From Site-B1 sp963722665 (GTDB lineage Bacteria; Bacteroidota; Bacteroidia; Flavobacteriales; Flavobacteriaceae), in contig CAVRNW010000011.1 of the NCBI GenBank assembly GCA_963722665.1, positions 1 through 64,000 on the forward strand: a DNA stretch of 64,000 bases. Direction: 5' to 3'. The notes under the pieces were generated by a model. That model saw nothing but the letters and a program-made list of their open reading frames with translations. It did no database searches and had not been told where the DNA came from. How positions within the stretch are numbered: the first letter of the stretch is position 1; each line of letters starts with the position of its first letter. The position numbers and the translations under genes were made by a program. Shown here one piece after another: positions 10,770-17,614 of this stretch.

Positions 10770-10807
10770 GGTTTAGGTCTCAGAGGATATGTCTCCGGAC
10801 CTAAACC
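10770..10807 (-). terminator. rplL-rpoB intergenic hairpin (attenuator-like)
   Basis: A perfect 10-bp stem GGTTTAGGTC / GACCTAAACC with an 18-base loop sits 22 bases after the rplL stop on the minus strand. The sequence that follows is only weakly T-rich (CCCTTTTGCG), so it is more likely a partial terminator or processing site than a full terminator. Its position matches the regulated rplL-rpoB spacer known from other bacteria. Confidence 0.6.
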
Positions 10808-10829
10808 ATAAGTTTTGGATTAGCCAAGC

Positions 10830-11207
10830 TTACTTAAGCTCAACCTCAGCTCCTGCTTCTTCTAAAGAAGATTTTAAACCTTCAGCTTCGTCTTTAGAGA
10901 CACCTTCTTTTATTGCGCTTGGTGCTTCATCAACTAAACCTTTAGCTTCTTTTAATCCTAAACCAGTTAATTCCTTAACTAATTTTACTACTGCTAATTT
11001 TGAAGCGCCAGCTGCTTTAAGAATTACGTCGAATTCAGTTTGCTCTTCAGCATCGTCTCCACCACCAGCTGCAGGGCCAGCGGCAACGGCTACTGCAGCA
11101 GCAGCAGGCTCAATGCCATATTCTTCTTTTAATATATCAGCTAACTCGTTTACTTCTTTAACAGTTAAGTTAACCAATTGTTCTGCGAAATCTTTTAAAT
11201 CTGCCAT
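10830..11207 (-). CDS. rplL: 50S ribosomal protein bL12 (L7/L12)
   Basis: A 125-residue stalk protein with the usual layout: an N-terminal dimerisation helix (MADLKDFAEQLVNLTVKEVN), an alanine/glycine-rich hinge around residues 36-52, and the conserved C-terminal factor-binding domain (KLAVVKLVKELTGLGLKEAK). It recruits translational GTPases such as the EF-Tu and RF3 encoded in this window. It lies 62 bp after rplJ, the usual order. The strong alanine hinge also produces a long open frame on the opposite strand, which I treat as spurious. Confidence 0.98.
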   Translation of the reverse strand: MADLKDFAEQLVNLTVKEVNELADILKEEYGIEPAAAAVAVAAGPAAGGGDDAEEQTEFDVILKAAGASKLAVVKLVKELTGLGLKEAKGLVDEAPSAIKEGVSKDEAEGLKSSLEEAGAEVELK

Positions 11208-11269
11208 TTTTCTATCGTTTTAATAATTTTTTAATTTAATATAATTGTAAAAAGTGCGTACTGTTTAAT

Positions 11270-11791
11270 TTATCCCTCTCTTTGAGATAATGTTTTTAAT
11301 ATACCTGATAGTTTTCCACCACCCGATTGAAGAGCCGAAATAACGTTTTTAGCTGGAGATTGTAATAATCCAATAATATCTCCAATTATCTCTTCTTTAG
11401 ATTTGATGTCAACTAACATATCTAACTGCTCATCGCCTATGTAAATTGATTCCTCAATGAATGCCCCTTTTAACAAAGGTTTCTCCGATTTTTTGCGGAA
11501 TGCTTTAATTACTTTGGCCGGAGCGTTTCCAGTTTCAGAATACATGACTGAAGTATTACCTTTTAGTGTAGAAGGTAAATCTCCAAAATCTCTATCTGAA
11601 GCTTCCATTGCTTTTGCAAGCAACGTGTTCTTAACTACTGCTAATCTTATCTTTGATTTAAAACAAGCACGACGTAAGTCTGAAGTACTACCGGCATTTA
11701 ACCCAGAAATATCTGTTAAATAGATATTTGTATTATCTGCTAATTGTACCGTTAACTCTTCAATTACTTGTGATTTTTCTTCTCTTGTCAT
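11270..11791 (-). CDS. rplJ: 50S ribosomal protein uL10
   Basis: A 173-residue L10 that anchors bL12 dimers to the large subunit. It starts MTREEKSQVIEELTVQLADN and has the RNA-binding N-terminal domain (IRLAVVKNTLLAKAME) followed by the C-terminal helical spine. It is 11 bp after rplA and 62 bp before rplL, so cotranscription is near certain. In many bacteria the L10-L12 complex represses its own mRNA. No clear L10 leader structure could be recognised by eye in the short spacer. Confidence 0.98.
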   Translation of the reverse strand: MTREEKSQVIEELTVQLADNTNIYLTDISGLNAGSTSDLRRACFKSKIRLAVVKNTLLAKAMEASDRDFGDLPSTLKGNTSVMYSETGNAPAKVIKAFRKKSEKPLLKGAFIEESIYIGDEQLDMLVDIKSKEEIIGDIIGLLQSPAKNVISALQSGGGKLSGILKTLSQREG

Positions 11792-11802
11792 AATAAAAGT
11801 TT

Positions 11803-12501
11803 TTAACTAATAACAACTGCTTTAGGGTCAATTGCAACACTAGGACTCATTGTGCTTGACATAAATATGCTTTTCACATAAATACCTTTTGCTGTGGTTG
11901 GTTTTAATTTCATCAATGTATGAAGCAATTCATTTGCATTACCTGCAATTTTATCTGCACTAAATGATGCTTTCCCAATTGCAGCATGAACGATACCGGT
12001 TTTATCAACTTTAAAGTCAATTTTACCCGCTTTAACCTCACCGACTGCCTTGGCCACATCCATAGTAACTGTTCCAGTTTTAGGATTAGGCATTAAACCT
12101 CTAGGACCTAATATTCGGCCTAAAGGACCTAATTTACCCATAACGCTTGGCATAGTAATGATTACGTCTACGTCTGTCCAGCCTCCTTTGATCTTATCTA
12201 AGTATTCATCCAAACCAACATAATCGGCTCCAGCTTCAATTGCTTCTGCCTCCTTATCCGGAGTAACTAATGCTAATACCTTCATGTCTTTACCAGTACC
12301 ATGTGGAAGGGATACTACTCCTCTTACCATCTGATTTGCTTTCCTTGGATCTACACCTAAACGAACAGCTAAATCAATAGACGAATCAAACTTTGTATTG
12401 GTAACTTCCTTTATTATAGCCGATGCCTCTTGAACTGAATATAATTTATCCTTTTCTATTTTAGCTACAGCTTCTTTTTGCTTTTTTGATAATTTTGCCA
12501 T
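11803..12501 (-). CDS. rplA: 50S ribosomal protein uL1
   Basis: A 232-residue L1 stalk protein. Conserved features are ALVTPDKEAEAIEAGADYVG, the GKLGPLGRILGPRGLMPNPK block with TGTVTMDVA after it, and the C-terminal TAKGIYVKSIFMSSTMSPSV. It binds helices of 23S rRNA at the E site and can repress its own operon in many bacteria. It starts 20 bp after rplK, as usual. The gene is complete. Confidence 0.98.
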   Translation of the reverse strand: MAKLSKKQKEAVAKIEKDKLYSVQEASAIIKEVTNTKFDSSIDLAVRLGVDPRKANQMVRGVVSLPHGTGKDMKVLALVTPDKEAEAIEAGADYVGLDEYLDKIKGGWTDVDVIITMPSVMGKLGPLGRILGPRGLMPNPKTGTVTMDVAKAVGEVKAGKIDFKVDKTGIVHAAIGKASFSADKIAGNANELLHTLMKLKPTTAKGIYVKSIFMSSTMSPSVAIDPKAVVIS

Positions 12502-12521
12502 TTTTAATTTCTTTATAAAGA

Positions 12522-12959
12522 TTATTTTGGCGCTTTTCCTGTTACGGTAATTCCCATAGATCTTGCCGTTCCAGCAACCATCATCATAGCCGATTCAACA
12601 GTAAATGCATTTAAATCTACCATTTTATCTTCTGCAATAGTTTTGACTTGATCCCAAGAAACTTTAGCTACTTTTTTTCGGTTTGGTTCACCTGAACCTT
12701 TTTTTACTTTGGCTGCTTCCAATAATTGTACAGCAGCTGGCGGAGTTTTGATCACAAAGTCAAATGACTTGTCTTTATAAACAGATATAACCACTGGTAA
12801 AACTTTACCCGGTTTATCTTGAGTTCTCGCATTGAACTGCTTACAGAACTCCATTATATTAACTCCAGCAGCACCTAAAGCGGGTCCAACCGGTGGCGAT
12901 GGATTCGCAGCACCTCCCCGAACTTGTAACTTGACTACTTTACCTATTTCTTTTGCCAT
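12522..12959 (-). CDS. rplK: 50S ribosomal protein uL11
   Basis: A 145-residue L11 from the GTPase-associated centre. The proline-rich N-terminal segment (GGAANPSPPVGPALGAAGVN) and the rRNA-binding C-terminal domain with GTARSMGITVTGK are intact. It lies between nusG (72 bp gap) and rplA. The sequence gives no sign of anything unusual. Confidence 0.98.
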   Translation of the reverse strand: MAKEIGKVVKLQVRGGAANPSPPVGPALGAAGVNIMEFCKQFNARTQDKPGKVLPVVISVYKDKSFDFVIKTPPAAVQLLEAAKVKKGSGEPNRKKVAKVSWDQVKTIAEDKMVDLNAFTVESAMMMVAGTARSMGITVTGKAPK

Positions 12960-13031
12960 TTTTAATAATTTAGTTTGATGTGATCTTTAAATTGGAAGCA
13001 AAAAATCTCATCTATTTCAATGTAACAATTA

Positions 13032-13589
13032 TTATATTTTGTCAACCTGCATATAACTTAGTTCTAACGGTGTCTTTCTACCAAAGATCTTAACCATTAC
13101 TTCCAGTTTACGCTTTTCTTCATTTATTTTTTCTACCGTTCCGTCAAATCCGTTGAACGGGCCATCTATTACTTTAACAGTTTCTCCAATATTAAATGGA
13201 ATAACAACATTAGCATCTGAATCAACATTCAGTTCATCAACTTTACCTAACATTCTGTTTACTTCAGTTTGTCTTAGAGGAACCGGATCCCCGCCTTTAG
13301 TTTCACCTAAAAACCCAATAACATTTGTAATCGATTTAATGATATGTGGGATCTCACCGCTTAAATTAGCTTGAATCATAATATATCCGGGGAAATAAAC
13401 TTTTTCTTTGCTGATTTTTTTCCCGTTACGGATCTGTACTACTTTTTCTGTAGGAACCAAAACCTGATCTACAAAATCCTCCAAACCTAATCGAGCGATT
13501 TCATTCTCAATATAAGTCTTAATCTTGTTCTCCTGACCACTTACAGCCCTAACAACGTACCATTTTTTATCGATATTACTTTCTGACAT
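13032..13589 (-). CDS. nusG: Transcription termination/antitermination protein NusG
   Basis: A 185-residue NusG. The N-terminal NGN domain opens with KWYVVRAVSGQENKIKTYIE and contains VFFPGYI-type sequence (KVYFPGYIMIQ). A C-terminal KOW domain (VKVIDGPFNGFDGTVEKI) follows. It binds RNA polymerase and links transcription to ribosomes or Rho. It is 5 bp from secE, and this pairing is nearly universal. Confidence 0.98.
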   Translation of the reverse strand: MSESNIDKKWYVVRAVSGQENKIKTYIENEIARLGLEDFVDQVLVPTEKVVQIRNGKKISKEKVYFPGYIMIQANLSGEIPHIIKSITNVIGFLGETKGGDPVPLRQTEVNRMLGKVDELNVDSDANVVIPFNIGETVKVIDGPFNGFDGTVEKINEEKRKLEVMVKIFGRKTPLELSYMQVDKI

Positions 13590-13594
13590 CTTTC

Positions 13595-13789
13595 TTAACT
13601 AATCCACTTAAAATATTCTTCAATCACTCTACTAAAAACCGTATCAACTCCCCAGATTGCAAGAGAAAAAATGATAGAGAACACCGCTACAAGAATGGTT
13701 AAACTTTGTGCCTCAGTCCATGTTGGCCAAGTCACGTGGTTTTTTAATTCTTCGAAGGATTCTTTTATATAATTTATAATTCCTGTCAT
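13595..13789 (-). CDS. secE: Preprotein translocase subunit SecE
   Basis: A 64-residue single-spanning SecE. The short amphipathic helix (YIKESFEELKNHVTWPTWTE) is followed by one membrane segment (SLTILVAVFSIIFSLAIWGV). SecE stabilises SecY in the inner membrane. I set the start at ATG 13789. A longer reading to 13834 would run into tRNA-Trp and its extra residues are tRNA antisense sequence. Confidence 0.95.
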   Translation of the reverse strand: MTGIINYIKESFEELKNHVTWPTWTEAQSLTILVAVFSIIFSLAIWGVDTVFSRVIEEYFKWIS

Positions 13790-13804
13790 CACATTTTTAA
13801 TTTG

Positions 13805-13877
13805 CACGGGTTGAGAGGCTCGAACTCCCGACACCTGGTTTTGGAGACCAGTGCTCTACCAACTGAGCTAAACCCGT
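13805..13877 (-). tRNA. tRNA-Trp (anticodon CCA)
   Basis: The 73-nt cloverleaf has a 7-bp acceptor stem (ACGGGTT / AACCCGT), an anticodon stem CTGGT / ACCAG and loop CTCCAAA giving CCA, and a T-arm with GGTTCGA-type loop (TTCGAGC). The CCA end is not encoded. It lies between tuf and secE, the usual place for tRNA-Trp in Bacteroidota and many other bacteria. Confidence 0.97.
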
Positions 13878-13883
13878 AAATAT

Positions 13884-13923
13884 AAGTCAAGGCATTCCGA
13901 AATTCGGAACACCTTTTTGACTT
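13884..13923 (-). other. Hairpin between tuf and tRNA-Trp
   Basis: Outer arms AAGTCAA / TTGACTT enclose an inner stem TTCCGA / TCGGAA. No T-run follows on the minus strand, so a processing signal that frees tRNA-Trp from the tuf transcript is more likely than a terminator. This is an inference. Confidence 0.5.
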
Positions 13924-13940
13924 CATATTTATAAACTAAT

Positions 13941-15128
13941 TTAGTCTAAAATCTCAGTTACCTGACCAGCTCCAACTGTTCTTCCTCCTTCACGTATTGC
14001 GAAACGAAGACCAACATTCATCGCTATTGGCTGAATTAACTCAACATTAATTGTTAAGTTATCTCCAGGCATAACCATTTCTACACCTGATGGTAAAGAA
14101 ATGTTACCTGTTACGTCAGTTGTACGAACATAGAACTGTGGACGATAATTATTATGGAAAGGAGTGTGTCGTCCACCTTCTTCTTTCTTAAGGATATAAA
14201 CCTCTGCTTTGAATTTTGCATGAGGAGTAACAGAACCTTGCTTACAGATTACCATTCCTCTACTTATATCAGTCTTTTCAATACCTCTTAATAAGATACC
14301 AACGTTATCTCCAGCTTCACCTCTATCTAATATTTTACGGAACATTTCAACTCCAGTTACTGTAGAAGTTAATTTTTCAGCTCCCATACCAATGATATCA
14401 ACCGCATCTCCAGTATTAGCTACACCAGTTTCAATACGACCAGTTGCAACAGTTCCACGACCAGTGATTGAGAAAACATCTTCAACAGGCATTAGGAATG
14501 GTTTATCAATATCACGTGTTGGTAACTCGATCCAAGTATCCACAGCATCCATTAATTCCATAACTTTTTCCATCCATTTAGGCTCCTTATTTAAAGCACC
14601 TAATGCAGAACCGGCTATAACAGGAGTGTTATCTCCATCATAATCATAGAAAGAAAGCAGATCTCTGATCTCCATTTCAACAAGTTCTAATAACTCATCA
14701 TCATCAACCATATCAACTTTGTTCATGAAAACTACCAATCTTGGAATTCCAACCTGACGACCTAATAATATGTGCTCACGAGTTTGTGGCATTGGTCCGT
14801 CTGTAGCGGCAACAACAATAATTGCACCATCCATTTGCGCAGCACCAGTTACCATGTTCTTAACATAATCCGCGTGACCAGGACAGTCAACGTGAGCATA
14901 GTGACGATTAGCTGTTTGATATTCAACGTGAGCTGTATTAATTGTAATACCTCTTTCTTTTTCTTCCGGAGCGTTATCGATTTGATCAAAATCCTTGATC
15001 TCAGAAAGTCCTTTTTCCGCTAAAACTACAGTAATAGCAGCTGTCAAAGTAGTTTTACCGTGATCAACATGCCCAATAGTACCGATGTTTAAATGTGGTT
15101 TGGAGCGATCAAAATGTTCTTTTGCCAT
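13941..15128 (-). CDS. tuf: Elongation factor Tu
   Basis: A 395-residue EF-Tu starting MAKEHFDRSKPHLNIGTIGH. It has the GTPase motifs GHVDHGKTTLT (G1), DCPGHADYVKNM (G3) and NKVDM (G4), then the two beta-barrel domains ending VGAGQVTEILD. It delivers aminoacyl-tRNA to the ribosome. It sits in a tRNA cluster (Thr, Tyr, Gly, Thr upstream; Trp downstream), probably as a single long transcript that is processed. No second tuf gene is in the window. Confidence 0.99.
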   Translation of the reverse strand: MAKEHFDRSKPHLNIGTIGHVDHGKTTLTAAITVVLAEKGLSEIKDFDQIDNAPEEKERGITINTAHVEYQTANRHYAHVDCPGHADYVKNMVTGAAQMDGAIIVVAATDGPMPQTREHILLGRQVGIPRLVVFMNKVDMVDDDELLELVEMEIRDLLSFYDYDGDNTPVIAGSALGALNKEPKWMEKVMELMDAVDTWIELPTRDIDKPFLMPVEDVFSITGRGTVATGRIETGVANTGDAVDIIGMGAEKLTSTVTGVEMFRKILDRGEAGDNVGILLRGIEKTDISRGMVICKQGSVTPHAKFKAEVYILKKEEGGRHTPFHNNYRPQFYVRTTDVTGNISLPSGVEMVMPGDNLTINVELIQPIAMNVGLRFAIREGGRTVGAGQVTEILD

Positions 15129-15186
15129 GATTTAAAATTTATTCTTAGTTATATAATATTAGTGTTCAATTTTTTTGTTTTAAAAG

Positions 15187-15258
15187 AGCCAATGACGGGA
15201 TTTGAACCCGTGACCTCTTCCTTACCAAGGAAACGCTCTACCCCTGAGCTACACCGGC
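15187..15258 (-). tRNA. tRNA-Thr (anticodon GGT)
   Basis: A 72-nt cloverleaf. The acceptor GCCGGTG pairs with CATTGGC, the anticodon arm TTTCC-TTGGTAA-GGAAG gives GGT, and the T-loop is GTTCAAATC-type. It is the last tRNA before tuf. Confidence 0.96.
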
Positions 15259-15285
15259 GTAAAGTGTTAAATCTCCATTATAGAG

Positions 15286-15305
15286 ATTCCTGCCTTCACA
15301 GGAAT
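15286..15305. repeat. ATTCCTG..CAGGAAT palindrome
   Basis: A 7-bp stem ATTCCTG / CAGGAAT with a six-base loop in the spacer between tRNA-Thr(GGT) and tRNA-Gly. It is one copy of a dispersed palindrome family also found at 2528, 17111 and 59794. Confidence 0.6.
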
Positions 15306-15309
15306 TTAG

Positions 15310-15382
15310 AGCGGGAGACCGGGTTCGAACCGGCGACATTCAGCTTGGAAGGCTGACGCTCTACCAACTGAGCTACTCCCGC
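15310..15382 (-). tRNA. tRNA-Gly (anticodon TCC)
   Basis: A 73-nt cloverleaf. The acceptor GCGGGAG pairs with CTCCCGC, and the anticodon arm TCAGC-CTTCCAA-GCTGA gives TCC. CCA is not encoded. Confidence 0.97.
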
Positions 15383-15410
15383 AATTTTTTAATAATCCAA
15401 AATTTTATTG

Positions 15411-15492
<82 letters not shown>

Positions 15493-15523
15493 AAGTAAAA
15501 TTTTTCAGTCTTTTAAAGAACTC

Positions 15524-15565
15524 GAGCCGACATAGGGACTCCTTTCAACTTCGCTCAGGATAAAC
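15524..15565. repeat. tRNA-Thr 3'-end-like fragment joined to a dispersed repeat
   Basis: GAGCCGACATAGGGACTC (15524-15541) matches the sequence at the 3' end of the neighbouring tRNA-Thr(TGT) at 16 of 18 positions. It is followed at once by CCTTTCAACTTCGCTCAGGA, which resembles a repeat common in flavobacterial intergenic DNA. The rest of this 147-bp spacer (15493-15639) holds nothing I recognise. It could be a remnant of tRNA duplication or of an integration event. Confidence 0.5.
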
Positions 15566-15639
15566 TTCTCGTCCCTCAAGCAATTAATTCAATATTCCTA
15601 CTAATTAACTACCTGCCTAAGCATATTCATAATTTCAAG

Positions 15640-15713
15640 AGCCGATAGAGGGACTCGAACCCACGACCTGCTGATTACAAATCAGCTGCTCTAGCCAGCT
15701 GAGCTACATCGGC
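15640..15713 (-). tRNA. tRNA-Thr (anticodon TGT)
   Basis: A 74-nt cloverleaf. The acceptor GCCGATG pairs with TATCGGC, and the anticodon arm CTGAT-TTGTAAT-ATCAG gives TGT. It is the first tRNA of the cluster, about 50 bp downstream of a good -7 box. Confidence 0.97.
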
Positions 15714-15739
15714 TTTTTAACTTTTTTGTTCATAAAAAA

Positions 15740-15761
15740 AGCCCGCTATTTCTAACGGACT
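15740..15761 (-). terminator. hpf terminator
   Basis: A 9-bp stem AGTCCGTTA / TAGCGGGCT (two G-U pairs) with a GAAA loop, followed on the minus strand by seven T residues. It ends the hpf transcript. Its upstream arm lies immediately after a -7 box (15763-15770), so a transcript from that promoter would start inside the stem and escape termination. Confidence 0.75.
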
Positions 15762-15762
15762 G

Positions 15763-15791
15763 CAAATGTAAATATTTATTTTTTTAATCAA
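15763..15791 (-). promoter_or_regulatory. Bacteroidota-type promoter for the tRNA-tuf cluster
   Basis: On the minus strand the -7 box TACATTTG (15763-15770) fits TAnnTTTG, and a TTTTG containing the -33 TTG (15789-15791) lies 18 bases upstream. The predicted start falls in the upstream arm of the hpf terminator, about 45 bases before tRNA-Thr(TGT). Confidence 0.7.
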
Positions 15792-15813
15792 AACATTTTT
15801 TGATAAATTTTAA

Positions 15814-16116
15814 TTATAAGTAGGATCTTATTTTTTCTTTCCTTTTTTTAAGTTGTCTTTCTAATGTTCCTATTGCTAAATCTGTACCTTCTTCAAATGT
15901 TCTACTTTGTTTTTTTACCACAAAACTATCACCAGGAACACTTAATCTTACTTCAAAAATTTTATTGATCTTTTCACTTGTATTATCTAATTTTAAATAG
16001 ACGTCTGCATTTATTACTTTGTCATAATATTTATCCAGTTTATTCAATCTAAGTTGAATAAAATTAATTAATTTTTGATCTGCATTAAAATTGACTGACT
16101 GTGTGTTAACTTTCAT
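15814..16116 (-). CDS. hpf: Ribosome hibernation-promoting factor, HPF/RaiA family
   Basis: A 100-residue short-form HPF (MKVNTQSVNFNADQKLINFI, ending RQLKKRKEKIRSYL). These proteins bind the decoding centre of idle ribosomes and promote dimerisation or inactivation. The protein lacks the C-terminal extension of long HPF. It lies 43 bp after the XerC/D-type recombinase and is followed by a strong terminator. Conservation is clear over the beta-alpha-beta core (INADVYLKLDN, FEVRLSVPGDSFVVKKQSRT). Confidence 0.92.
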   Translation of the reverse strand: MKVNTQSVNFNADQKLINFIQLRLNKLDKYYDKVINADVYLKLDNTSEKINKIFEVRLSVPGDSFVVKKQSRTFEEGTDLAIGTLERQLKKRKEKIRSYL

Positions 16117-16159
16117 AAGCGTAGTTTTAATTAATTAGACATTCGTTTAAAAATAAAAA

Positions 16160-17050
16160 TTACTTTTTATTTCTGGGGTGCGCATTTGTATACACTTTTT
16201 TCAATTCTTCAATGCTATTATGTGTATAAACTTGGGTTGCAGCCAAACTTGAATGACCAAGTAATTCCTTAACAGCATTTAGGTCTGCACCCTGATTAAG
16301 TAAATGAGTTGCAAATGTGTGCCTTAAAATATGCGGACTCTTTTTTACCTTATTGGATGCTACACTAAAATAATCATTAATAATTCTGTATACAAGCATT
16401 TCATATATTTTAACTCCTTTTTTCGATAAAAAGAAATAATCACCGTCTTGTATAACTTCCAACTTATTTCTACTTTGATTATAATGATTGATAGTCTCTA
16501 ATACGGGACTTATTAACGGAATTATTCTTTCTTTATTTCTTTTACCCAGGACTTTTAAGGTTTTATTTATAGTATCAATATCTTTAACTTTAATTTCTAC
16601 CAACTCAATCCTTCTTATTCCTGTTGAATAAAATAACTCGATGATCAATTTGTTTCGCAATCCTTCAAAAGTTGTATCGTGATCCAAGGCTTCTAATACA
16701 GAATTCATTTCGGATTCTGAAAATGGTATCTGTAACTTTTTAGCTGTTTTTAATGCCCTATGTTTGGCCAATGGATTGATCTGTATCTTTTCAATCTTTA
16801 AAAGGAATTTAAAATAGGAGTTCAAAGAAGACGTTTTACGGTTAATTGTTCTGTTTGATAAACCGGATTCAACTAAATTAATGATCCAACTCCTAATTTG
16901 CGAATAATTTACATCTTCAATAGTACTACTACCAAATTCTTCTTGAATGAAATTAAAAAAAACTTGCAGATCGTTTTTATAGGCATTGACAGTATGCTTG
17001 GAATAGTTTTTTTCTATTGAGAGAAAATCTGTAAAGGGTTTAAAATTCAT
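16160..17050 (-). CDS. xerC: Tyrosine recombinase, XerC/XerD type
   Basis: A 296-residue recombinase of normal XerC/D length. It has the N-terminal SAM-like core-binding domain (KNYSKHTVNAYKNDLQVFF) and a catalytic domain with R in YSTGIRRIEL, K in LGKRNKERIIPL, H-x-x-R in HILRHTFATHLL, and H and the nucleophilic Y in GHSSLAATQVYTH. It probably resolves chromosome dimers at dif. Its position between rpsU and hpf, with no flanking att-like repeats, argues for a housekeeping role rather than a mobile-element integrase. Whether it is XerC or XerD cannot be decided here. Confidence 0.9.
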   Translation of the reverse strand: MNFKPFTDFLSIEKNYSKHTVNAYKNDLQVFFNFIQEEFGSSTIEDVNYSQIRSWIINLVESGLSNRTINRKTSSLNSYFKFLLKIEKIQINPLAKHRALKTAKKLQIPFSESEMNSVLEALDHDTTFEGLRNKLIIELFYSTGIRRIELVEIKVKDIDTINKTLKVLGKRNKERIIPLISPVLETINHYNQSRNKLEVIQDGDYFFLSKKGVKIYEMLVYRIINDYFSVASNKVKKSPHILRHTFATHLLNQGADLNAVKELLGHSSLAATQVYTHNSIEELKKVYTNAHPRNKK

Positions 17051-17107
17051 AAATCTTAATGAGATACTAAGTTACAAACTTTTAGACTGATGCAGATATA
17101 AGGTAAA

Positions 17108-17135
17108 AAAAATTCCTGCTGTTGCAGGAATTTTT
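17108..17135 (-). terminator. rpsU terminator
   Basis: A 12-bp stem AAAAATTCCTGC / GCAGGAATTTTT with a TGTT loop and a T-run on the minus strand, 22 bases after the rpsU stop. Its core belongs to the ATTCCTG..CAGGAAT palindrome family. Confidence 0.85.
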
Positions 17136-17156
17136 AATGTATTTAATTACTTTTAG

Positions 17157-17351
17157 TTAAATATCTTCTTGATCTCTTAACCTCTGGATATACTGTGCTT
17201 TTTGAATTTGAGCTCTTCTTTGAACGGAAGGTTTTGTAAACTGCTTACGAGTTTGTAACTGACGTTTAGTACCAGTCTTGTCAAACTTTCTTTTAAAACG
17301 CTTTAGCGCTCTGTCTATATTTTCTCCTTCTTTAATTGGTATTATTAACAT
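17157..17351 (-). CDS. rpsU: 30S ribosomal protein bS21
   Basis: A 64-residue bS21 (MLIIPIKEGENIDRALKRFK, then KQFTKPSVQRRAQIQKAQY). It binds near the 3' end of 16S rRNA. In Flavobacteriia bS21 is known to help sequester the anti-Shine-Dalgarno sequence. Unlike the other genes in this window it has a perfect AGGAGG (17362-17367) ten bases before its ATG, which fits the published model of autoregulation: ribosomes lacking bS21 expose the anti-SD and translate rpsU preferentially. It has its own promoter and terminator. Confidence 0.97.
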   Translation of the reverse strand: MLIIPIKEGENIDRALKRFKRKFDKTGTKRQLQTRKQFTKPSVQRRAQIQKAQYIQRLRDQEDI

Positions 17352-17361
17352 AGTCTCTTAA

Positions 17362-17367
17362 CCTCCT
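17362..17367 (-). promoter_or_regulatory. Strong Shine-Dalgarno of rpsU
   Basis: AGGAGG within GAGAGGAGGTTAAG on the minus strand, ten bases before the rpsU ATG. Strong SD sequences are otherwise missing before the genes of this window. In Flavobacteriia this site is known to mediate bS21 autoregulation. Confidence 0.85.
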
Positions 17368-17403
17368 CTCTTTTAGATTTTCGTGCCGATAATTATCGGG
17401 ATG

Positions 17404-17433
17404 CAAATATATAAAGTAATTGATAATTTACAA
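17404..17433 (-). promoter_or_regulatory. rpsU promoter
   Basis: On the minus strand a -7 box TATATTTG (17404-17411) follows a -33 TTG (17431-17433) after 19 bases, the Bacteroidota consensus. The palindrome CCGATAATTATCGG (17386-17399) lies at the predicted start of the 5' leader. Confidence 0.7.
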
Positions 17434-17583
17434 TTAATAATGAATTATTTTTATTTTTCTTGTTACGCATTAGCGATTGAGCTATTTGTATGAGCTCTTA
17501 TAATATTTTGTAAGAATTACCTAGATAGTATTTTGACAATTTCTGTTCTACAAAATGATTTAAAGCGAGTGGTGAAAGCGCGA

Positions 17584-17600
17584 CCACACAACAAGTGTGG
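17584..17600 (-). terminator. Hairpin after the acyl-CoA dehydrogenase gene
   Basis: CCACAC / GTGTGG with a five-base loop, 14 bases past the stop of the acyl-CoA dehydrogenase gene. No clear T-run follows, so termination is uncertain. The remainder of the spacer up to the rpsU promoter (about 150 bp) holds nothing I recognise. Confidence 0.35.
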
Positions 17601-17614
17601 GAATGCCCAAAAAA

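Noticed and set aside
10789..11223. Long plus-strand open frame opposite rplL
   Set aside because: It mirrors rplL codon for codon; the serine/alanine-rich product results from the antisense of the alanine hinge and helix repeats.
13790..13834. Earlier start for secE
   Set aside because: The extra residues are encoded by the antisense of tRNA-Trp; ATG 13789 gives the normal SecE length.
15093..15356. Plus-strand frame giving MTGFEPVTSSLP...
   Set aside because: It is the antisense of tRNA-Thr and tRNA-Gly, a well-known type of false gene.
16160..17050. XerC/D gene as integrase of an island at the tRNA cluster
   Set aside because: It is flanked by rpsU and hpf, has no att-like repeats and no cargo genes lie between it and the tRNAs.
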